The translations under genes and the position numbers were made by a program. The notes under the pieces were generated by a model. The model was not told where the DNA came from, did not search any database, and worked only from the letters and a program-made list of their open reading frames with translations. 7,300 nt of DNA from Bacteroidota bacterium (GTDB taxonomy: Bacteria > Bacteroidota > Ignavibacteria > SZUA-365 > JAADGX01). The stretch covers positions 1 through 7,300 of the forward strand of contig JAJRXL010000155.1 of the NCBI GenBank assembly GCA_024276335.1. Direction: 5' to 3'. Below, piece by piece: positions 1 through 5,102 of the stretch. Positions within the stretch are counted from its first letter, which is position 1, and each line of letters starts with the position of its first letter.

Positions 1-2
1 GC

Positions 3-1499
3 ACGTGGCCGAGAAACTGGTTCTCCATTCCATGGATCCGGTTTATCGCGTACGACCCGTCGGTGGAGCCAAAAACACCGGGGCAGGCCGGGTGGCCCAC
101 GGCGCGCTTGTTCACCGGCGCAGGGCACGTGTACATGAGAAGCACGTGGGACGATCCGAACGCCACCTGGGCATTCTTCGGGGCAGGGCCGTGGTACGCG
201 AACCATTCCCGCGACGATGAGGGGCACTTCCTGATTGCCAAGAAAGGCTGGCTCGTGCTCCGCGGCGGGGGCATGGGGCATAACGACGATGATTACTACG
301 CGGGGGGGTCGCTGGTTTATAACATCGTCACCATCTTTGATCCGGCGGAAGAGTTCCGTCGCCTGACTCCGGGGCCCGACCTCCTGGCGAAGGGAGGAAC
401 GAAAAACGAACGCGATGGCGGGATTATTCGCCACGTGTACGGGCACGCTCACGATCAAGTGATCGAGAGGGGCGAGGTGGTCGCCTTCAAGCATGAAGCC
501 GGATACACGTATGCCGCTGCGGACCTGACCGAGGCGTACAGAAGCAGCAAGGTGCGGGAAGTTACACGGCAGTTCGTGTACCTGCGGGGCCAAAGGGAGT
601 TTTTCGTTATCTTCGACCGCGTGGACGCGACAAACCCTGATTTCCCCAAGCACTGGTTCCTGCACGTTCCTACCGAACCCTCCGTTCGTGGAACGGAAAC
701 GGAACGCACGGCTGGTCACGTGTATTCCAGCACGGACGCGCGGTTCGTAACCTGGCTGAGCGATTCCGCGGGTGCTCCCTACCCCATGCTCAGCGAGGGG
801 AAGGCGCGGGCGTTTCTCAAGACCGTTCTGCCCCTCGGAGCAGTCCTTACGAGGCGCGGTGGCGAGGGCCACGACTTGTGGGGACACCCGGAGGAGCCGA
901 CGGCACAGTACAACTACGCTGGGAGCCGGTCGAGCCGTCCCCCGATTGTGCCTTGGCGGCTGGAAGTGCAGGCTCCGCGCGGGCATGCGCGGGATTATTT
1001 CCTCCACGTCCTGGAAATCGGGGAGGAACAGGATACGGCCATGTCGGCAATCACCCTCCTGGAACCTGACAGCGGCCATGTCGGCGTACGCATCGTTGAT
1101 CCGTCTGGAAAACCCGTCGAGGTGTATTTCGCGCGTCTCGGTCCTCTCGACTTCGAAGTACGGACAGGCATAACCTCGGTTCTTCCGGGAAAGGGTAAAG
1201 GCTCGAAGCGGTTTGAACTTGGATTGAGTTACCCGAACCCGGTTTCGCCCGCGGTCGCCGGCGCCGTGATTCCTTTCGAAGTACGTGGATCTGAAAACGC
1301 GATCACTTTGAAGATATTCAACACCCTCGGCCAGGAAGTGCGAACACTCGTTGACGGGAAGGTGCCGGAAGGAAAACACACCGCGACGTGGAACGGCATG
1401 GATGAGTCCGGGACGGCGGTTGAACCAGGTGTTTTTTTCTACGTGTTGAAATCCGCCGATGGAATCCGCCTGGGGGGGAAACTCCTCTGGCTGCGATGA
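3..1499 (+). CDS. Heparinase II/III-like polysaccharide lyase with T9SS-type C-terminal domain (5' partial)
   Basis: The frame is open from the left edge, so the gene starts outside the window; the GTG at 63 is only an internal Val codon, because the frame before it reads sensibly (WPRNWFSIPWIRFIAYDPS). What remains is the C-terminal beta-rich part of a heparinase II/III-type lyase; the N-terminal alpha/alpha barrel is missing. Family-like signatures are NHSRDDEGHFLIAKKGWL (201-254), matching the H-x(3)-D-x-G-x-F block at the active or metal site, the YNIVTIFDP strand (about 318-344), and REFFVIFDRVDA followed by a WFLH strand (about 597-665). The last 95 codons (about 1212-1496) form a FlgD-Ig-like sorting domain: SYPNP, LKIFNTLGQEVRTLVDG, TWNGMDESG, GVFFYVL. 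Such enzymes cleave uronic-acid polysaccharides by beta-elimination; the substrate cannot be told here. By family it would be exported through the outer membrane. It ends in TGA. Confidence is high for the fold and sorting domain, lower for the substrate class. Confidence 0.85.
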   Translation, partial: TWPRNWFSIPWIRFIAYDPSVEPKTPGQAGWPTARLFTGAGHVYMRSTWDDPNATWAFFGAGPWYANHSRDDEGHFLIAKKGWLVLRGGGMGHNDDDYYAGGSLVYNIVTIFDPAEEFRRLTPGPDLLAKGGTKNERDGGIIRHVYGHAHDQVIERGEVVAFKHEAGYTYAAADLTEAYRSSKVREVTRQFVYLRGQREFFVIFDRVDATNPDFPKHWFLHVPTEPSVRGTETERTAGHVYSSTDARFVTWLSDSAGAPYPMLSEGKARAFLKTVLPLGAVLTRRGGEGHDLWGHPEEPTAQYNYAGSRSSRPPIVPWRLEVQAPRGHARDYFLHVLEIGEEQDTAMSAITLLEPDSGHVGVRIVDPSGKPVEVYFARLGPLDFEVRTGITSVLPGKGKGSKRFELGLSYPNPVSPAVAGAVIPFEVRGSENAITLKIFNTLGQEVRTLVDGKVPEGKHTATWNGMDESGTAVEPGVFFYVLKSADGIRLGGKLLWLR

Positions 1500-1510
1500 C
1501 AGGACGGTAA

Positions 1511-1954
1511 TTACTTCGGCTGGCGCAGGCCCTCGGCTACCACGTAGATGTATTGCAATCGGGATGTCCCGGTATTGACCACGTCGTGCGTGGTGTTTGG
1601 AGGGCAGTAAGCAAGACGTCCGGGGCCGATGGAAAGAACGGCGCCGTCGGTTATGCGCATCTCGCCTCGGCCGCGGAAAACGATAACCAGCTCTTCGAAC
1701 GATTCCGTGCTGTGCTCGCCCGCGGATTCGCCCGGCGAAAGCGTCACGAGCCCCGATCGCATCGTGAGGCTTTCCGGCGGACCGGACAGCGCCTGCTGAT
1801 AAACTCCGCTTGCGGTATCAATGACGATTATCCTCGCCTCGGGTGTGTCTTCCGCGGTCTTTTCGTTCGTGCAGGAGCCGAGGACGAGGAAAACAAGAAC
1901 GGTTCCCGAAAAGAAGAACCTGGCGAAAGAATTGAAAAGATCTTGAATAGACAT
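1511..1954 (-). CDS. Cupin-domain lipoprotein
   Basis: A 147-residue protein. The N-terminus has a hydrophobic stretch (about 12-27) ending in the lipobox LGSC, with Cys28 as the likely lipidated residue, so it should be membrane-anchored on the periplasmic or outer side. Residues 68-140 are a single cupin barrel. Motif 1 is G75-x5-H81-S-T-x4-E88-x6-G95, where the second His of the usual H-x-H is Thr. Motif 2 is G112-x5-P118-P-N-x2-H123-x3-N127, where the usual Gly is Asn. His81, Glu88 and His123 could still bind a metal. The start is supported by AGGAGG at 1965-1970, ten bases upstream. It lies 24 bases after the GH5-like gene and probably shares its transcript. A sugar-related role is suggested by context only; KdgF-type uronate-handling cupins are an alternative, but those are normally soluble. 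The actual activity is unknown. Stop is TAA. Confidence 0.85.
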   Translation of the reverse strand: MSIQDLFNSFARFFFSGTVLVFLVLGSCTNEKTAEDTPEARIIVIDTASGVYQQALSGPPESLTMRSGLVTLSPGESAGEHSTESFEELVIVFRGRGEMRITDGAVLSIGPGRLAYCPPNTTHDVVNTGTSRLQYIYVVAEGLRQPK

Positions 1955-1978
1955 GGATTTTCAACCTCCTGAAAAACC

Positions 1979-3427
1979 CTACCTGGCGCGCGCCATGTTT
2001 CCCGAGATCAACCGGCGACCGCCGGTCTTCAGCGTGAAGTAGTAAATACCGCTTTGCACCTTGTTTCCCGCTTCATCCTTCCCGTCCCACGTAAAGTGAA
2101 CGTCATCCCCCGCGTAGTGGTCCCGGGCCAACCGGCGGACTTCCCGACCAAGCCGGTCGTATATCCTGACTTCCACGTTCCCCGGACTTGAACTCCGGTA
2201 AACGATTGTCGTGGAAGAAGAGAACGGGTTAGGAAAGTTTTGCGCAAGGTCGAGGCGGCCAGCAGCAGCCTTTCCTTTTTCATCGACGGACGTAAGCCGT
2301 GAAAAGTGCCTCGCGAATAAATCCATGAAACCGGTCTTGTGAACCTGGTCCATGCGCTGGTAATAGAACTGGGCGCCGTTATTGAAATTCCAGATCGCGA
2401 AATGCCAGCCTTCCTCCCCGGCGATGGTCATGATGTCGTCCAGGTATTGTTCGCCGCCGATTTGGGGATGAGAAATACCCAGCTCACCAACGATGACGGG
2501 AGCATTCCCACCGGCGCTTTTTCTGAAATCTCTCACGGGCTTGTAAACCACGTCCCGCAGGAATGCCTTGTTGAACGTCGCGAAGTCCTGCAGCTCGTTG
2601 CTCCAGAATGATCCCTGGTACCCCTGCTCGAAAACGGAGTCCTGGTGACTGAAATCGGCGGGATTGTAACAATGAACATTGTAGATAATCTTGTCGTCGG
2701 GTTGTTTTTTCACCAGCGAAAAATACGACGGGTTCGACCAGTGCACGCCCTGCACCATCAAAGGAAGGTCGGGAGCCACTTTCCGGATCGAATCGATACA
2801 CCGGGTGTACAAGGCGTTCACGTCTATTCCGTGCGCTTTCATGGCGCTGTCGAGCTCGCTGACCGGAATGCCGAACAACACGTCGCCGAAGGGGTTCGGC
2901 TCCTGGATGAGATCGAATCCGACGAACAGGGTGTCGGGCAGGTATCGTTGCGCCATTTCCCTCAGCATTTGCGCGTACCGCCATTGATGATCTTGGCTCG
3001 TCCAGATGGGGGAATCCTTGTCTTCCGCCACGTCGGTTCTGCCCGGTCCGGTGCGCACGCAAATAACATACGGGATACCGGTTCCGCCGGCGTTGCGGGC
3101 ATAGGCAACCATCGTGTCCAGGATATCCTGCCAGTAAGTGGTGTCGCCTTCGTCGATGTAGTATACGTGTTTCTCGAAAGTGACCTCATCCCGGAATCCC
3201 TGAGTTTGGATGATGGCAAGGTTAGCGCTCATGTTTTTCAAAGAGTCGAATTCCGCCTGGATCACTCCCCGGTCAAGGACGTTGTTCCATTCGCTGATGT
3301 TGAAGCCCTTGAAAAAACCGGGCTGCCGCCACTTCTCGAACTTGGTCAGTGATTGTCCCCAGGACAGGCTGCCTGCTGCCATGATAACCATGAGAACAAC
3401 GTATCGCAGGAGCCTATTGCAAAGCAT
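1979..3427 (-). CDS. Secreted GH5-like (clan GH-A) glycosidase with T9SS-type C-terminal domain
   Basis: 482 residues. Residues 1-24 look like a Sec signal peptide: CNRLLR, then VVLMVIMAAGSLSWG with cleavage near Gly24. Residues 35-375 resemble the TIM-barrel of cellulase-type GH5 enzymes. The acid/base Glu is probably E176 in GFDLIQEPNPFG, the nucleophile E315 in VIVGELGIS; I also see NVHCYNP (His252) and AIWNFNN (Trp346) at places expected for strands beta6 and beta8. The usual Asn before the acid/base Glu is Gln175, and the expected Arg on the early strand is not obvious (AIIQTQGF), so this is a divergent subgroup. Residues about 391-482 are a FlgD-Ig-like sorting domain (NFPNPFSS, VRIYDRLGREVRRL, WDGKDEAG, SGIYYFTLK). 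It would hydrolyse beta-glycosidic bonds in an extracellular polysaccharide of unknown identity. GAGGG lies five bases before the ATG. It is followed after 24 bases by the cupin gene. Stop is TAG. Confidence 0.87.
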   Translation of the reverse strand: MLCNRLLRYVVLMVIMAAGSLSWGQSLTKFEKWRQPGFFKGFNISEWNNVLDRGVIQAEFDSLKNMSANLAIIQTQGFRDEVTFEKHVYYIDEGDTTYWQDILDTMVAYARNAGGTGIPYVICVRTGPGRTDVAEDKDSPIWTSQDHQWRYAQMLREMAQRYLPDTLFVGFDLIQEPNPFGDVLFGIPVSELDSAMKAHGIDVNALYTRCIDSIRKVAPDLPLMVQGVHWSNPSYFSLVKKQPDDKIIYNVHCYNPADFSHQDSVFEQGYQGSFWSNELQDFATFNKAFLRDVVYKPVRDFRKSAGGNAPVIVGELGISHPQIGGEQYLDDIMTIAGEEGWHFAIWNFNNGAQFYYQRMDQVHKTGFMDLFARHFSRLTSVDEKGKAAAGRLDLAQNFPNPFSSSTTIVYRSSSPGNVEVRIYDRLGREVRRLARDHYAGDDVHFTWDGKDEAGNKVQSGIYYFTLKTGGRRLISGNMARAR

Positions 3428-3570
3428 GATCGCCCTCGTTGTGATGAATGGTTGATTATCCCGGCAGCGCCGAACGGATAACCAGGGACGGCAAGGTATT
3501 TATAATTTCTTCGTTCGGCAACGTTTGTCCCACCGTATCGCAACGCATGGTAACGGTGTCGATGCCGGAA
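3428..3570 (-). other. Gap holding a possible out-of-frame tail of the propeller gene
   Basis: No independent gene or clear promoter is seen between the propeller's TGA (3571-3573) and the GH5-like ATG (3427). One minus-strand frame, shifted by one base from the propeller frame, is open from about 3579 to a TAA at 3456-3458 and reads EYDSGIDTVTMRCDTV, then GQTLPNEEIINTLPSLVIR and SALPG. By hand count 24 of its 38 codons from GAT to GGA end in G or C, against 18 of 38 in the frame directly after the TGA. If this is the original C-terminus, the gap to the next gene falls from 143 to 28 bases, in line with the 24-base gap downstream. This is tentative, and the stretch could simply be spacer. Confidence 0.35.
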
Positions 3571-4161
3571 TCATATTCTTATCGTGGCCAACCCGATACA
3601 CATCCCCTTCTCGCCCCACTTTTTCGAACCCGGTATGGAACGCATGTAATACAAGTAGAGCGTGCTGTCCTTGATAAACGCACATGGGCCTCCGTACATC
3701 ACGACGGTACTGTCGGCGTTCTGCTTGTAACGAAGAAGCGGGTTGGCAGCGTTTCTTGTCCATGTAATACCGTCCTCGCTGAAGGCGTGCCCGATGGAGT
3801 ACCAGGAGAAGTAGAACAGGTGATACCCTTTACGGGGATCCTTGAGAATCGCGGGGTGATCCACTGCAAACCACTCTTCCCAGCCGGTCTCCCGCATTGG
3901 CTGAAAAACAGGATTGCCTGCATATTTCAACCAACTGATTCCGTCCGACGATGTCGCGTACCCGGTTTGTCTGATACGCACGGCCCTGGTAAGTTTCTGG
4001 CCGTTGTAAGTGTACGTGACCGTGTCCCTTGTGTGCCCCGTGTACCACATCCTGAATTTCCGCTCGTCCTCGTCCCAGATTACTGCCGGTTCCTGCACGC
4101 CGCCGTTTTCATACATCACGGGTTTGCCGTCAATGATTTCGGTTTGAAGATACGGCTCCTC
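3571..4161 (-). pseudogene. C-terminal part (blades 3-5) of the beta-propeller glycosidase-like protein, after an in-frame TAG
   Basis: This continues the reading frame of the lipoprotein fragment at 4162-4710 without any shift; only the TAG at 4162-4164 separates them. Numbered from the full frame it spans residues 184-379. Three more propeller blades are visible: VQEPAVI with FRMWYTG and GYATSSDGISW; VDHPAIL with YHLFYFS and SEDGITW; GGPCAFI with LYLYYMR and CIGLAT. Together with the first half this gives the five blades of GH43/GH32/GH130-type folds. It could be called as a separate 182-residue gene from a GTG at 4119, but it would then have no signal peptide and no ribosome site at the right distance, and it would start mid-propeller, so I read it as the untranslated remainder of a broken gene. 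The frame ends in TGA soon after CIGLAT, where a second lesion is possible. Confidence 0.75.
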
Positions 4162-4710
4162 CTACGGTTGCGTGGCAGCGAGGACCGGGCCGGGCAGCTT
4201 GTTCCAGTGGATGCCATCCGGTGACGTGGCAAGGCCGATCTGGTTGTGCCGGCCGGGTTTGCCTGGTTCGATGTCACCGGGATAGCCCAGGTACCACATC
4301 ATGTAGATGCCGTCCTTCTTGAGAATGCTGACTGTTTCAACTCCGTAGCGGTCCCAAGAGCCCTTGGTGGGTGTGAGCACGTGAGGCAGCGCGTCGTCGA
4401 TGAGGAGGTTCCATGTAATACCATCCCCGCTTCCCGCGTAGCCGATACCCAGCACCTTATAACGGTAGATCGTGTACCACATCTTGAAGAGGCTGTCCTG
4501 CGCGTCGTAGATGACGAACGGATCCCAACCGTACAAGATCTTTCCGTTGACCGTGTGTAGAGGATCGCCCCAGGGGTGGATGGTAACGGGTTGCCCCACA
4601 TACACTGGCTCTGAAGGCTCATCTGCCTGACCGACGTCCTGGGAAATGTTACCGCAGGACTGAAGTATTATTAATGCAAAGAGGAAAACCACGCGAACCG
4701 ATACCATCAT
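4162..4710 (-). CDS. N-terminal half (blades 1-2) of a beta-propeller glycosidase-like lipoprotein, cut by an amber codon
   Basis: As it stands this encodes 182 residues, about half of a roughly 380-residue or longer protein. Residues 5-19 are hydrophobic and end in the lipobox LQSC with Cys19, so it was a lipoprotein. Blade 1 holds WDPFVIYD (Asp63) and FKMWYTIY, then SGDGITW; blade 2 holds GVETVSIL (Glu125), YMMWYLGY and ATSPDGIHW. The repeated pairing of a D/E-containing entry strand, a MWYT strand and an S-x-DGI-x-W loop is typical of five-bladed glycosidase-like proteins (GH43/GH32/GH130 groups and uncharacterised relatives). I cannot assign a substrate or say it is catalytic. Translation ends at CCG-TAG, in the loop after blade 2; two blades alone should not fold as a closed propeller. 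The start is ATG at 4710 or 4707, with no clear Shine-Dalgarno. The gene opens the carbohydrate block. Confidence 0.75.
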   Translation of the reverse strand: MMVSVRVVFLFALIILQSCGNISQDVGQADEPSEPVYVGQPVTIHPWGDPLHTVNGKILYGWDPFVIYDAQDSLFKMWYTIYRYKVLGIGYAGSGDGITWNLLIDDALPHVLTPTKGSWDRYGVETVSILKKDGIYMMWYLGYPGDIEPGKPGRHNQIGLATSPDGIHWNKLPGPVLAATQP

Positions 4711-4736
4711 CTTGTCGCTGGTTTTTGATAATATAT

Positions 4737-4765
4737 GTATTAGCAGAAGTACTACTGATAAGCAA
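4737..4765 (-). promoter_or_regulatory. Possible promoter for the propeller/GH5/cupin genes
   Basis: On the minus strand TTGCTT (4765-4760) and TAATAC (4742-4737) are 17 bases apart in the AT-rich gap upstream of the lipoprotein gene. Each matches the sigma-70 consensus at only three of six positions. A better -10 (TATATT, 4735-4730) has no matching -35. Promoters of Bacteroidota-like groups differ from this consensus, so this is weak evidence; its main support is its location at the boundary between two functional blocks. Confidence 0.25.
4740..4761. promoter_or_regulatory. 22-base imperfect palindrome, candidate operator
   Basis: The core CAGAAGTACTACTG (4744-4757) is centred on AGTACT. 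Extending outward, 9 of 11 base pairs are symmetric; the mismatches are 4743/4758 and 4747/4754. It sits about 30 bases before the lipoprotein ATG and fills the spacer of the possible promoter, which is where a repressor site would be expected. I do not recognise the regulator family. The arms have no loop, so a dimer-binding DNA site is more likely than an RNA hairpin, and there is no T-run that would make it a terminator. Confidence 0.4.
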
Positions 4766-4799
4766 CGATTTTATATCTGCACGACTCGGTTGGAAGAAG

Positions 4800-5000
4800 C
4801 TACTTCTTCTTTCGCCTTCCCGTTGCGTTTACTATGGGAAAAACGATACCGAAGATGATGGCAAATTGAATTGCCGAATCCCAGTTGAACGCGCCCGTGC
4901 CGTGCACCAGTAAGCTGTAGAGATAGCTGACGCCCGCCGTGACGATGAACGTTAATACGAAGAAGACGAGCGCTTCCAAGAGCAATTGCTTGATGTTCAT
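4800..5000 (-). CDS. Small two-helix membrane protein, function unknown
   Basis: 66 residues. Two hydrophobic segments are visible: about 6-31 (LLLEALVFFVLTFIVTAG onward) and about 43-60 (AIQFAIIFGIVFPIVNAT), joined by a short polar loop HGTGAFNWDS, with a basic tail GRRKKK. The lysine/arginine tail suggests that the C-terminus is cytoplasmic, which would place the N-terminus there too. I do not recognise a family. The start is well supported: GGAGG at 5007-5011, six bases before the ATG, although there are 102 bases between it and the Pit stop. It may be cotranscribed with the Pit gene; no terminator-like hairpin with a T-run is seen between them. Stop is TAG. That such a short, hydrophobic frame has a good ribosome site makes it a real gene in my view. 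Confidence 0.75.
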   Translation of the reverse strand: MNIKQLLLEALVFFVLTFIVTAGVSYLYSLLVHGTGAFNWDSAIQFAIIFGIVFPIVNATGRRKKK

Positions 5001-5102
5001 GACGATCCTCCGGTGAGTGTTTTTGATACGAATCTATGTGGGCGAAACGTAATAGAATGCCGGAGATGTTACAGTAGTGTTAATCTTCTCCAGGAGACGC
5101 GC

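Noticed and set aside
2..148. Several CACGTG hexamers near the left edge
   Set aside because: They fall inside coding sequence at irregular spacing, with no array-like structure.
302..308. G7 tract (and another at 1472-1478) in the lyase gene, as possible phase-variation tracts
   Set aside because: The frame is intact through both, they are only seven bases long, and they fall on Gly-rich codons; nothing suggests slippage.
2645..3352. Long plus-strand open frame of 235 codons opposite the GH5-like gene
   Set aside because: It is antisense to a gene with clear signal peptide, catalytic motifs and sorting domain; its translation has no recognisable motifs.
4119..4164. Split gene encoding two separately translated half-propellers
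   Set aside because: The second half lacks a secretion signal and a properly spaced ribosome site, and the codons between TAG and the GTG continue the protein sensibly, so a broken single gene fits better.
3448..4224. 258-codon plus-strand open frame opposite the propeller gene
   Set aside because: It is the shadow of the minus-strand propeller, whose blade repeats are unmistakable; the plus-strand translation is low in recognisable structure.
5087..5097. Perfect inverted repeat TCTCCAGGAGA after the Pit stop, as a terminator
   Set aside because: The arms are five bases with a one-base loop and no T-run follows, so it cannot form a typical intrinsic terminator.
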